From positions 72,796 to 136,795 of the forward strand of contig CAWFJG010000028.1 of NCBI GenBank assembly GCA_963816065.1: a DNA stretch of 64,000 nucleotides, given 5' to 3'. Source of the DNA: Roseiarcus sp963816065 (GTDB taxonomy: Bacteria; Pseudomonadota; Alphaproteobacteria; Rhizobiales; Beijerinckiaceae). The notes beneath the pieces were generated by a model. That model was not told the origin of the DNA, did not search any database, and saw nothing but the letters and a program-made list of their open reading frames with translations. Of this stretch, positions 45,247 through 55,413 are shown in pieces; positions within the stretch are counted from its first letter, which is position 1; each line of letters opens with the position of its first letter. A program made the position numbers and the translations under genes.

Positions 45247-46242
45247 CTACCAGGACAGGGCGGCCGTCTTGACCGGAGCGTCCCACAGCCGCGATCAGTC
45301 GCTCGTCGAGCAATGTGATCGTCATCGAGCAGCCGGCCATGTCGAGGGACGTGACCAGCGAACCCGTCAGGTGGCGAGCGACCGCCATGCCGCGGCCCGC
45401 GAGAATGCGTCGGGCGGCGTTGACCATCAGATAGAGCTCCATGAGCGGCGTGCCGCCGAAGCCGTTGACCAGCAGTAGACATTCGCTGCCCGCGGGCGGC
45501 GCGAGATCGCCGAGGATCGCGCCCAGCATCTCTTCCGCGATCGCGTCGGCGGAGCTGAACTTGCTGCGCCGGCGGCCAGGCTCGCCGTGGATGCCGACTC
45601 CCACTTCCATCTCATCGGGGCCGAGCACGAACGTCGGCTTGCCCGCCGCCGGCACGGTGCATGGAGTCAACGCGATCCCGAACGACCGCGTGCGCTCGTT
45701 CACCTCCCGGCCAAGGTCGCGCAAGCTCCTCGAGCGCCATCGACTGCTCGGCGGCTGCGCCGACGATCTTCTCGACGACCAGAGTGCCAGCGACGCCGCG
45801 CCTGCCGGTCGACCAGGTCGAGTTGGGAACGGCGACGTCGTCGTTCGTCACCACCGTCTCGATCCTTCGGCCGCCGGCGGCGGCGAGCTCGCCCGCCATC
45901 TCGAAGTTCATGACGTCGCCTTCGTAGTTCTTGACGATCATCAGGCAGCCGGCGCCGGTGTCGACCGCCTCGATGGCCGCGACCATCTGGTCGGGCGTCG
46001 GCGAGGTGAACACCTGGCCGGGACAGGCCGCGTCCAGCATACCGAGGCCGACGAAACCGGCATGCAAGGGTTCGTGGCCGGAGCCGCCGCCGGAGATCAG
46101 CGCGACCTTGCCCTGGCGTCAAGGTCTTTCGGCGGACGAATTTCCGTTCGGCGCCCAGTTCGACGATGTCGGCATGCGCGGCGGCGAATCCGTCGAGGCT
46201 TTCGTCGAGCATCGTCTCGACCGCGTTCATCAGCCGCTTCAT
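45247..46242 (-). CDS. dhaK: Dihydroxyacetone kinase subunit DhaK, several frame changes
   Basis: About 330 residues spread over three frames: MKRLMNAVETMLDESLDGF; then GKVALISGGGSGHEPLHAGFVGLGMLD, with the DHA-binding GGGSGHEP; then LRDLGREVNERTRSFGIALTPCTVPAAGKPTF to EMEVGVGIHGEPGR. One further base change near 45290 gives the usual ending WDAPVKTAALSW and TAG at 45247-45249. DhaK binds dihydroxyacetone as a hemiaminal on a His. It closes an operon that also encodes DhaL, DhaM, HPr and EI. All domain blocks are conserved, so an active gene is likely if the indels are errors. Confidence 0.85.
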
Positions 46243-46283
46243 TCCGCTGTCCTCCGTCTTGCCCGGCGTCTAGGGCGCCGGAT

Positions 46284-46697
46284 TCAATCCTTCAGCGCGG
46301 CCGCCAGGCGCGCCAGCTGGCGCGCATATTCGGCCATCATGGCGTCGACCGCCTGGTTTCGCCGGGCGTTCCCCAAATCAGGGACGGTGACGCTGATCAC
46401 CCGCATTCCCGCCGACGGCTCGCCGGCGTCGCGGCGGCCCGGATGCGCCTGGTCGTAGGCGGCCAGAAACGCCTCGCGCTCGGCCGGCGAGAAGTGGCAA
46501 ACCTCAAAAATGGTCTCCAGATGCTGGGCCGGGATCGGCATCGCATAGACCGGGTTGACCAGTTGCGACACGAAGGACCGGTTGGTGCCGAGCGCGACGG
46601 CGAGCCGCCCGCGCGTGCCGGAAGGGCGATTGTCGCACACCGCCTGCAGCAGGCGCTTGTAATCGGCGACGGTCGCGCCGGGAGCGGCGTCGTTCAT
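46284..46697 (-). CDS. Small helix-turn-helix protein of the dha operon
   Basis: 137 residues from ATG 46697, overlapping the stop of the EI gene as ATGA. RGRLAVALGTNRSFVSQLVNP reads like an XRE-type helix-turn-helix (residues about 32-52), followed by HLETIFEVCHFSPAEREAFLAAYDQAHPGR and an amphipathic C-terminal helix (DAMMAEYARQLARLAAALKD). It could report pathway status to transcription. The role is not known; the place between EI and DhaK suggests regulation of the DHA kinase genes. Confidence 0.7.
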   Translation of the reverse strand: MNDAAPGATVADYKRLLQAVCDNRPSGTRGRLAVALGTNRSFVSQLVNPVYAMPIPAQHLETIFEVCHFSPAEREAFLAAYDQAHPGRRDAGEPSAGMRVISVTVPDLGNARRNQAVDAMMAEYARQLARLAAALKD

Positions 46698-48314
46698 GGC
46701 GCGGCGTCGCGCAAGTCGGTTGCGGCGATCGCCTGCTTGGCGGCTCCGACGGACGCGGGCGCGACAGACAGCGAGCGCAGGCCCGCGCGCAGCAACGCGC
46801 CGATCACCCTCGGCGTCGCCGCCGGCGTCGCCGCAAAGACTGACCTCCCGACCCGTCTCCCGTCCGTGCCGGGCGACCGATGCGATCAGGCGAAGCACCG
46901 CAGGGTTCAGGGGGTCGGCGAGATCGGCAACGGCCCCGATGTCGCGGCCGGCGGCGGTCACGTATTGCGTCAGGTCGTTGGAGCCGATCGAAAAGAAATC
47001 GGCGTCGAACTGATCGACGGCGATCGCGGCGGCCGGAACCTCGATCATGATGCCGAGCTTGGGGCGACGCGGCGGGAATGTTGTCATGCGCCAGGCTGGC
47101 GAGGGCCTCGTCCAGCAGCTTGCGCGCCGGCCTCGAGTTCGGCCGGCACGGTCACCATCGGCAGCATGACGCGCAGATCGCCGTGCGCCGCCGCGCGCGC
47201 GAGGGCGCGCAGCTGGGTCTGGAACAGGGCCGGATGGCGCAGCGAAAGACGAATGCCGCGCAAGCCGAGGAACGGATTGCTTTCGCCGTCCACGGTCACG
47301 CCCTGGATCGGCTTGTCGCCGCCGGCGTCCAAGGTGCGAATGGTGACAGGCCTGCCGTCGGCCCAGGCGACGATGCGGCGATAGGCCTGGTATTGCGCAT
47401 CCTCGTCCGGCAGGGCCGCCAGGTCCGTGAAACAGGATCTCGGTGCGCACCAGGCCGATCCCGTCGCAAATCGCGGGATCGAGCCCCTCAAGTTCGTCAG
47501 CGGAACTGGCGTTGAGGTTGAGGGCGATCCTGGTTCCGTCTTTGGTGACGGCGCGGGCGCAGACGAAACGCGGCGCTCGCGGCGTTTGCGGTCTTTTCGC
47601 GGTCGGCCTTGGCGGCAAAGGCCGCCCGGGTGGCGTCGCGTCGGGTCGAGCACCACCTCGCCCGTCGCCGCGTCAACCAGGGCCTCCCGGCCGGCCATGA
47701 CGTCGGCGGCGCCGTCGAGGCCCACGACCATCGGCACGCCGCGAGCCCGCGCCAGCATGGCGACATGGCTGGTCGGACTGCCTTGCGTGAGCAGGATCGC
47801 GCCCCCCTGCGCCCAGTCGATCGCGAGAAAGCGCGAGATCGGCAGGTCGGCCGCGACAACCACGGAACCGTCGGGAATGACGGCGCTGGCCGCTCCCGGC
47901 TCCAGATGGCCGAGCACCCGGTCGCGGATATCTTCGAGATCGGCTGTGCGGGCCGAGAAATGGTCGTCCCCGGCGTCGCGATAGCCGGCGATTTCGACCT
48001 CCATCGCGGCCTCCCAGGCGGCGGCGGCGGACTTGCCCGCTCCGACCCCTTCCAGCGCCGGGCGGACCAGTTCCTCGTCGGACAGCATCGCGACCTGAAA
48101 GCCGAGCATATCGGCGGCCTCGCCAGTCGCCTTTCCGGCCAGAGCCTCGACTTCGGCCAGCGCTCGCGACAGCGCTCGTTGAAGCGCCAGGGCTTCCTCG
48201 GCTTGCGTGCCGGCGGCCTCGCGCCGCGGCGGCCTCGACCGCGTCCAGGACGGCCACGACGCCTTTCGCCACGCCCGGCGCCGCGCTTCGGCCGAACAGG
48301 CGAAGCTCAGCCAT
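46694..48314 (-). CDS. PEP-protein phosphotransferase (enzyme I type), several frame changes
   Basis: About 540 residues. From MAELRLFGRSAAPGVAKGVV the frame changes near 48220, 47660, 47440 and 47080. Family blocks survive in each frame: QGSPTSHVAMLARARGVPMVVG holds the phospho-His of enzyme I, then GIGLVRTEILF, TIRTLDAGGDKP, NPFLGLRGIRLSL, and the EI signature DFFSIGSNDLTQYV with REVSLCGDAGG. It would take phosphate from PEP and pass it to the HPr encoded directly upstream. There is no GAF domain, so it is not the PtsP of the nitrogen PTS. Confidence 0.83.
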
Positions 48315-48650
48315 GTCGCAGATCTGCCGGCTCATTGGTCTGGTCGCCGAATCCGGCGCGAACGAGGGCCATCAGCGCGTCCGCCGCCGCTCCGCGCGCC
48401 CGGGCCGGACGTGCGCACATGCAAGACGGCGCCGCGCGGCGCCTTCACCCGCATGACCTTCACCGGACTCTTCGCGTCCACCCACGGCCCGTCCGCCGAC
48501 AGCGCGATTTCAACGCGGCATTCGAACGTCTTGGCGAGCTGCGTCAGCTTGACCGACGGCCGCGCATGCAAACCGACGGCATTGACGAGTTCCGCGCGGT
48601 CGGTCGCCTGCTCGGCTCGCGGTGTGGTCTTTCATCGCCGGGTCCTTCAT
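48307..48650 (-). CDS. HPr-like phosphocarrier protein, two frame changes
   Basis: From ATG 48650 (or 48635), over TDRAELVNAVGLHARPSVKLTQLAKTF, where HARPS carries the HPr phospho-His, to VKVMRVKAPRGAVLHVRTSGPGA. A frame change near 48595 is needed at the start and one near 48390 to reach LMALVRAGFGDQ and a TGA at 48307-48309. The stop overlaps the EI start (ATGGCTGA) and the start overlaps the dhaM stop. In E. coli this domain is fused to DhaM; here it seems to be separate. Confidence 0.75.
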
Positions 48651-49037
48651 TGTGGAGAAAGCTCCTCGGCCGTGCGCCGGACGGTCTCCAGCGACGAACC
48701 GCCGGACGCTTCCGTGGCCGCCATCACGGCGCCCTCGACGATCGGCGCGTTGCAAACGACCACCCGGCCGCGCCGCTCCGGCATCGAGCATTTCCACCGC
48801 CATTTCGCTATTCGTCTCGGCGCCGCCCAGATCCACCAGAATGGCGACGCCGGCCTCCGACCAGGCGCGATCGATCGCGTCCCGGATCGAAGCCACCCCG
48901 GTTCCAAGGCCGCCGCCCGGATCGCCGCCGGTGTAGGCGAGATTGACGCTGTCACCCACCATTTGACGCACCATGTCCGCGGCGCCCTCGGCGATCTTGG
49001 GCGAGTGCGACACGATGACGATCCCGACATTAGCCAA
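48647..49037 (-). CDS. dhaM: DHA kinase phosphoryl donor DhaM (EIIA-mannose type), one frameshift
   Basis: MANVGIVIVSHSPKIAEGAADMVRQM has the EIIA-Man fold and the phospho-His in VSHS. GTGVASIRDAIDRAW, AILVDLGGAETNSEMAVEMLD follow. Near 48770 the frame changes to VVVCNAPIVEGAVMAATEASGGSSL; total about 130 residues. It passes phosphate from HPr to the ADP bound on DhaL. It lies between dhaL and the HPr gene with overlaps. Confidence 0.85.
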
Positions 49038-49040
49038 TGC

Positions 49041-49638
49041 TCAGCCCTCCAACGCCCGGCACACGGACGCGACGATCAAGGCCGACGAGCGGGCGCCGGG
49101 GTCCATGTGCCCGATCGAGCGCTCGCCCAGGAACGACGCGCGGCCGCGCGTGGCGAGCATCGGGATTGTTGCGTCCGCGGCGCTGGCGGCCACGATCGGC
49201 AGCCGGGCCGACAGGTCCGCGCCGCCTTCCGCGAGCGCCATCTGCACCGGCGCCAGAACGTCGAGCATCGTCTTCTGGCCCGGCTGCGACTTGCCGCGCG
49301 ACTTGACCGCTTCGACGGCGCTGGCGAACGCGGCAGGAAGATTGGAAGCGTCCGGGGCGATCTCCTTGCTCAGAGCCAGGAACAGCGTCCCGTAAAGCGG
49401 TCCGGAGGCGCCGCCGACCTTCATCACGAGCTGCGTGCCGATTGCTTTGAGCGCGTCCGGCAGCGGTTTCTCCGGCCGTCGCTTCGGCGTCGGCCCGCAC
49501 AGCCTCGAAACCGCGCTTCATATTGATGCCATGATCGCCGTCGCCGACCGCCTGATCGAGTTCGGTGAGTTCGTCCGCATGGGCGATCACCTCGTCGGCC
49601 ACGGCCAGAATCAGGCGGTGCAGAAGCTCCGGCGTCAT
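49041..49638 (-). CDS. dhaL: Dihydroxyacetone kinase subunit DhaL, one frameshift
   Basis: About 199 residues. MTPELLHRLILAVADEVIAHADELTELDQAVGDGDHGINMKRGF has the ADP-Mg site GDGDHG. The frame changes near 49440; MMKVGGASGPLYGTLFL, TMLDVLAPVQMAL and RASFLGERSIGHMDPGARSS continue the fold. DhaL carries the nucleotide that DhaM phosphorylates and hands phosphate to DHA on DhaK. The start overlaps the stop of the ABC ATPase gene (ATGA), linking transport and kinase translation. Confidence 0.88.
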
Positions 49639-50652
49639 GCGCGCACCCTGTCGCCGGCGGCGTTGAAGAAAAGCGGATCGGTCAGGGCGATCGCCACTTC
49701 GTCGCCTGGGCCGAGCCCGGAGTCGGGATCGGCGAGGGTGACGAAATCATGTTCGCCAAGATTGACGTGCAAATGGTCCTGATCGCCGAGATGCTCGACC
49801 CAGGTGACACGGCCGGAAGCGCGCCGGCCGTTGGCTTTGCTGATTTGGGCGTGCTCGGTGCGCGCGCCGACCGTCGTTGCGCTTTCCGGCATGGCGATCT
49901 CGGGGAAAGCGGAGCGCGGCGCCAGGTTGATCGGCGGGCTGCCCAACCGCGCGGCGACATAGATGTTCGACGGGATCTTCGTAAACTTGCCGTGGCGTGC
50001 CGACCTGCACCAGCCGGCCGTTTTCGATGACGCCGACCTGACTGCCCAGAGTCATGGCCTCCGTCTGGTCGTGGGTGACATAAAGGATCGTCGCGCCGAG
50101 CTCGCTTTGAATGCGCTTCAGCTCGATGCGCAATTCGGCGCGCAACTTTGCGTCCAGTGACGATAGCGGCTCGTCCATGAGGTAGATGGACGGCGAGCGA
50201 ACCAGCGCGCGGCCGATGGCCACGCGCTGCATCTGGCCGCCGGAGAGTTTCGTGACCCGCTGGTCCAGCTTGTCGGAGATGCGCAGCAGCGTCGCGACTT
50301 CATTCACCTTCTGGCGGATCGTCGGCTCCGGCGTCGGCCTCGCGGGCGAGCGCAGCGGGAAGGCCAGATTGTCGAACACCGACAGATGCGGATAGAGCGA
50401 ATATTGCTGGAACACGAAGGCGACGTCGCGCTGTGCAGGCGAGTCGCGCGTGACATCCTGGCCGGCGATGCGGATCCGCCCCGCATCCGGCCGCTCGAGG
50501 CCGGCGACCAGGCGCAACGTCGTGGTCTTGCCGGCGCCGGTCGGCCCAAGCAGCACGACGAACGCGCCATCCTCGATGGTCAGCGACAGATCGGACACCG
50601 CGTGCGTCGCGCCGAAGCGCTTCGACACCCCGTCGAGCGCGACCTCAGACAT
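49635..50652 (-). CDS. ABC transporter ATP-binding protein (second), one frameshift
   Basis: From ATG 50652: MSEVALDGVSKRFG, Walker A GPTGAGKTTTLR, Q-loop FVFQQYSLYPH, signature LSGGQMQRVAIGRAL, Walker B YLMDEPLSSLDAKLR and VTHDQTEAMTLG. The C-terminal regulatory domain continues in another frame from about 49950 (RLGSPPINLAPRSAFPEI, HVNLGEHDFVTLADPDSGLGPGDEV). MalK/UgpC type, about 340 residues. Two different ATPases in one operon, as in the rhizobial glycerol importer GlpSTPQV, suggest a heterodimer. Confidence 0.85.
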
Positions 50653-50678
50653 GGGCGTGCTCCATCGCTTGTGCGTGA

Positions 50679-51760
50679 TCATAAAGCGCCGTGCGAATGG
50701 CGCTGGCCGGAGGCGGCGTCGAACAGCGAGATGCGGTCAGGCCGGAATTCGAGCCCAACCGAATCCCCGATGGACGACTTTGACATTGGCGGCGAGCCGC
50801 GCTTTCGCCACGCCATGCGCGGTCGTGATCGTGACGATCTGAGTGGTGCCGAGATATTCCGTCCCGAAAACCTCGCCCCGCAGCCGGGCGCCGTCGCTCA
50901 GGCGCACATGTTCGGGGCGCACCCCGAGGATGAGGTCGCGCCTTGTCAAGGCCTCGCGCGGGGCCGGAACGCTGATCTCGGCCTGACCGACGCGAACGCT
51001 GCCCCGACCGGGCTCCAGCAAGTCGTTGAACGTCAGCAGGTTCATGGGCGGCGAGCCGATGAAGTCGGCCACGAAAACGGAGGCCGGCCGGTCATAGATT
51101 TCCCGCGGCGTGCCCAGCTGTTCGATCACGCCATGGCTCATGACCGCGATCTTGTCGCCGAGCGACATCGCCTCGGTCTGGTCGTGCGTCACATAGACGG
51201 TCGTTGCCTTCAGCCGGTCGTGCAATCCGCGCAATTCGCCGCACATGACGTCGCGCAACTCCGAATCCAGCGCGCCGAGCGGTTCGTCCATCATGAACGC
51301 CATCGGCCGGCGCACGATGGCGCGCCCGAGCGCGACGCGCTGGCGGTCGCCGCCGGACAGGCCGGACACCGGGCGGTCGAGCAGTTCGGTAATGCGCAGG
51401 ATGCGAGCGGCCTCCTCGACCCGCGCCTTGACGTCGGCGCGCTTCATGCCCATCGACACCAGCGGAAAGGCGATATTTCGCCGCACATTCATGTGCGGGT
51501 AAAGCGCGAAGAGCTGGAAGACGAAGGCGATGTCGCGCTCCGAAGCGCGCTTGAACGTGACGTCCTTGCCGTCGAGCAGGATGCGGCCGTCGGTCGGCAG
51601 CTCGAGGCCGGCGATCATGCGCAGCGTCGTCGTCTTGCCGCATCCCGAGGGTCCCAGCATGACGAAAAACGAGCGATCTTCGATCGACGAAGTTCGAATT
51701 TTGCACGGCGACGAAGCCTTGAAAGGCCTTGTGCAGCCGCTCGACGCGAATCTCCGCCAT
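50679..51760 (-). CDS. ABC transporter ATP-binding protein (first), two frame changes
   Basis: From ATG 51760: MAEIRVERLHKAFQGFVAVQNSNF, frame change near 51690, then Walker A GPSGCGKTTTLRMIAGL, FVFQLFALYPHMNV, a signature with one altered residue, LSGGDRQRVALGRA, MDEPLGALDSELR and VTHDQTEAMSLGD. Near 50750 a second change leads to DSVGLEFRPDRISLFDAASG and a TGA at 50679-50681. About 360 residues, UgpC type, with the regulatory OB-like domain. It lies 27 bp ahead of its partner. Confidence 0.85.
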
Positions 51761-51769
51761 GACGACGCC

Positions 51770-51973
51770 TTACTGCGGAAAGTGGCTGACGAGGACGAAC
51801 CCGAGCGTGCCGCCCAGGATCGTGACGAACGAGTAGGTGTAGAGATCGAGCGAGAAGGGCTGCGTCAGCATCAGAATGCCGAGGCCGATGACGCTCATCG
51901 CCCCGTTCTCCCAGGGCCCCCGCCGGAACCAGCGCGTCCATCCCGTCCGCTTCATGCTGGTCCGCACGGTCAT
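51770..51973 (-). CDS. Small two-helix membrane protein of the ABC operon
   Basis: 67 residues from ATG 51973, overlapping the permease stop (ATGA). A basic start MTVRTSMKRTGWTRWFRRGPWEN is followed by two hydrophobic segments, AMSVIGLGILMLTQPF and SFVTILGGTLGFVLVSHF. The rhizobial glycerol importer also has a small membrane protein (GlpU), but this sequence does not look like DUF2160. It could be an accessory subunit of the importer. It has no frame break. Confidence 0.72.
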   Translation of the reverse strand: MTVRTSMKRTGWTRWFRRGPWENGAMSVIGLGILMLTQPFSLDLYTYSFVTILGGTLGFVLVSHFPQ

Positions 51974-52925
51974 TTGCGAACCGCTCCGAACGTGATCCCG
52001 CGCAACAGGTGCTTCCTCAGCGCGATCGTGAAAATGACGATCGGCAACAGAAACAGCGTCGTGCCGGCTGCGACCGCCGGCCAGTTCTGGCCCCCCTCGC
52101 CGATGATGAACGGGATGAAGGGCGGCATGGTTTGCGCGTCCGAGCTCGTCAAGCAGGAGATTGAACGCATATTCGTTCCAGGAGAAAATCAGGCAGAAGA
52201 TCGCGGTCGCCGCGATTCCGGTCACCGCCTGCGGCAGCACCACTTTTCGAAAGGCCTGCAGCCGCGTGTAGCCGTCGACCAGGGCGGCCTCTTCGTACTC
52301 GCGCGGGATCTCGTCGATGAAACCCTTGAGCAGCCAGACCGCCAGCGACACGTTCACCGCCGTGTAGAGCAGGATCATGCCGATCCGCGTGTCGTAGAGG
52401 CCAAGCCAGCGATACATCATGTAAATTGGGACCGCGACCGCGATCGGCGGCATCATGCGCGTCGACAGGATGAAAAAAAGCAGGTCGTCGGCCAAGGGCA
52501 CGCGAAAGCGCGAAAATCCGTAGGCGGCCAGCGTGCCGAGAAAAGTCGCGAGAATCGTCGAGCCGAAGCCGATGATCAGCGAATTGAGGAAGCGCTCGAC
52601 GACCCGCGACGGACCGGCGATCACCATGTCGCGGTCGCGGGCGATCTTCTCGTACCATGTCTGGGGCGGCGGCAGCTTGGCGATGAAATCGTGCGACTGA
52701 TGCGTTTGCACCGTGAACAGATCGACAAATCCCTCCAGCGTCGGCGTGAAGAACACCTTCGGCGGATAGGCGATCGCGTCCTCCTGCGACTTGAACGCGG
52801 TCGCCCCGATCCAGACCAGCGGCAGAATCGTGACGATGGCGTAAAGGACGACGACGACGCGCGGCGAGCCAGCGCGCGAGCGGCGACGGCTCGGAGAACG
52901 GGCGCGGCGACGGAACGACGCTCAT
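51970..52925 (-). CDS. ABC transporter permease (second), several frame changes
   Basis: About 318 residues. MSVVPSPRPFSEPSPLARW begins, then after one or two frame changes MFFTPTLEGFVDLF, GFGSTILATFLGTLAAYGFSRF, MMPPIAVAVPIYMMYRWLGLYDT and the EAA loop YEEAALVDGYTRLQAFRKVVLPQ. A change near 52130 leads to MPPFIPFIIGEGGQNWPAVAAG and LRKHLLRGITFGAVRK, the typical end of MalG-type permeases. The stop overlaps the next small gene, the start overlaps the stop of the first permease. Confidence 0.83.
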
Positions 52926-53884
52926 TGCTGCTTCACCCAGTTGAGCGCCCTCACGTAGACGTTGGCGGCGCCGAATATCGTGACGAAGAGGATCACGGCG
53001 AGCGCCGAGGCATAGCCGGTCTCCCATTTTTCGAACGCGGCGCGCTTCAGCGTGATCGAGACCAGTTCGGTGGTCGATCCCGGGTCCGCCGGAGGTGAGA
53101 AGATTGACCATGTCGAACATTACGAACGACTGGATCGCCTGGAAGAGCACGGCAAGCATGAGGAAGGGGAGGACCATCGGCAAAGTGATCGACCAGAATT
53201 GCCTCAAGGGCGACGCGCGATCCACCTCGGCCGCCTCGTAGATGTAGTCGGGAATGGAGCGCAGCCCGGCCAGGCAAATCAGCATGACGTAGGGCGTCCA
53301 CATCCAGGTGTTGACCAGCACGATCGTCCACGGCGCCAGGGCGACGCTCCCGATCATGGTGAACGAGCTCGGCGCAATGCCGGTGAAAAAGCCGATCGAG
53401 GTAGTTGAACGGCCCGATCTGCGGCTGGAACAGCAAGGTCCAGAAGTTGCCCACGACCGCCGGGGACAACATCATCGGCAGCAGGATGACGGTCGTCCAG
53501 AAGCTATGGCCGCGGAACTTTTGGTTGATGAGCAACGCGAGACCCAGGCCGATCAGAATTTGCAGCGCGATCGTCCAAAACACGAAATGCGCGGTGACCT
53601 GGAAGTTCGCCCAAATATCCTCGTCGGTGAGGATGTCGACATAATTGTCGATGCCGATGAACCGGGCCGGGGTCGGCAGGTTGGCCATCAAGCCGGTGAA
53701 CGACAGCCGGATCGCCCAGATCAGCGGAAAGATGTTGATCGCGAGCAGCAACAGCATCGTCGGCAGGATGAAAAGCCAGGCGATCGCCCGATCCGACAGC
53801 CCCCTCACCCGCACGGCGACCGCTGGCGGGCGTCCGCAAGGCGACTCCTTCGGCGATGCCTCTTGCGTGATTCGTCACCGTCAT
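52922..53884 (-). CDS. ABC transporter permease (first), several frame changes
   Basis: ATG 53884 (MTVTNHARGIAEGV) leads to LSDRAIAWLFILPTMLLLLAINIFPLIWAIRL once a G5 run near 53803 is shortened; GTG 53814 is an alternative start. Helices and DEDIWANFQVTAHFVFWTIALQILIGLGLALL follow, then in another frame (from about 53400) MIGSVALAPWTIVLVNTWMWTPYV with the EAA loop YEAAEVDRASPLRQFWSITLP, and after a change near 53090 the last helix ending VRALNWVKQQ. MalF/UgpA type, about 320 residues. Confidence 0.82.
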
Positions 53885-53977
53885 TACCTGCCCGCTTGTG
53901 GACCAATCGAGTCTCCTCGGCGGCTAGCGCCGCCGAGGACGGGTTTCTGGATAGAAGCCGGGCAATGCCGCGAGCGG

Positions 53978-55327
53978 TCAGGAAGGATCCTTGCCTTCCT
54001 GCTTGAAGACTTTGATCCAGTCCTTGACCAGCGCGTCGAGCGCCTGCTGCGATGTGCCCTTGTTGGCGACGACATAGTCGTGGACCCGGTTCTGCATGTC
54101 GAGGAGCAGCGGGACGTACAAGCGGCTCCGCCCAGAAGTCCTTGACCATGCCCATCAACTCCACGAACGACGGCGCGTAGGCGGCGCTCTTCTTGTAGGC
54201 GTCCGACTCGAGCACGGCCTTCGAGGCCGATGCGCCGCCGAGATCGGTCCACTTCTGCTGAACCTCCGGTTGCGCGAACCACTTCACGTAGAGCCAGCGC
54301 ATCGTCGACATTCTTCGAAGCCGCGACCACGGAAAGCCCCTGACCGCCGAGCTGGGTGAAATCGCCGGCCGGACCGGCCGGGTTCTTGAAGAAGCCGATC
54401 TTGTCCCCGCCGACGTTCGGGTCCTTGGCGAGGCCGGGGAAGAACGCGTACCAGTTCATCTGCATCGCGACCTGGCCGGACTTGAAGGCGTCAAGACCTT
54501 CCTGCATGTAGGCGTTCGTCAGGCCCGGGGGCTGGCAGCAGTTGAACAGCTCCTTGTAGACGTCCATGCCTTTGGCGGCGCCGGCGGAGTTGACGAAGCC
54601 CGTCCATGTGGTAGGGCTTCTTCGGGTCATCATACTCGAAGCCGTAATTGTACATCGCGTTGGTGACGCCCATCGTGATGCCTTCCGAGCCTCGCTCGGT
54701 GAAGATATACGAGCCGTAGACCTTCTTGCCGTCGATCTCCTTGCCGGTGAAGAATTTCGAGATTTCGATCAGCTCGTCCCAGGTCTTGGGCGGCTCGAGC
54801 TCGCGATTATACTTTGCCTTGAACTCGGCGCGCAGCTCGGGCTTGGCGAACCAATCCTTGCGATAGGTCCAGCCGACCGCGTCGGCCATGGCCGGCAGAC
54901 CCCAGTAGTTCGGAGTGTTCTTCGGCCACTCCGCATATCCGACGACGGTCGCGGGCAAGAACGTGTCCATCGAGATCTTGTTCTTGTCGAAGAAGTCGTT
55001 GAGTTTCACGTACCACTTGTTCTCCGCCGCGCCGCCGATCCATTGGCTGTCGCCGATGATCAGGTCGCATTCGCTGCTGCGCGAGTTGAGCAGGTTGATG
55101 AAGTGGTCGGCGTAGCTCGTCCAGGGGACGAACTCGTGCTTCATCTCGATGCCGGTCTGCTTTGGTGAAATCCTTGTCGAGCTCGACCAGCGCATTCGCC
55201 GGATCCCACGCCGCCCAGCACATCGTCAGCGACTTGCCTTCAGCCTGCGCCGAGGACGCCGCCCCGAGAGTCAGCGCCAGGGTTCCCGCAGCGCATGCCA
55301 GAGATAGATCGTCCTGCTCATCCTCAT
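53978..55327 (-). CDS. ABC transporter substrate-binding protein (family 1), at least four frame changes
   Basis: ATG 55327 (GGAGGAGCG ahead) starts MRMSRTI; a change near 55302 gives the signal peptide LSLACAAGTLALTLGAASSAQA. The mature part reads CWAAWDPANALVELDKDF, then HEFVPWTSYADHFINLLNS, DLIIGDSQWIGGAAENKWYVKLNDF, LPAMADAVGWTYRKDWF, and in further frames YMQEGLDAFKSGQVAMQMNWYAFFPGLAKD, LGGQGLSVVAASKN, LGGASASKAVLES and a tail ending KVFKQEGKDPS. About 449 residues. The coupling to DHA kinase suggests a triose, glycerol or polyol ligand; this is inference. First gene of the operon. Confidence 0.82.
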
Positions 55328-55413
55328 CGTTCGCTCCTCCTTTTTGGCCGGGCACTGCCGGCCACCACTAAACCTTCGCGTTAGCCGCGATTTCTGAGAA
55401 GCTCGTCAGCAGT

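Noticed and set aside
45247..55327. The ABC-dha operon as a set of pseudogenes
   Set aside because: Conserved motifs remain on both sides of all frame changes and housekeeping genes suffer the same kind of damage; sequence error explains it better. Could be reversed by read data.
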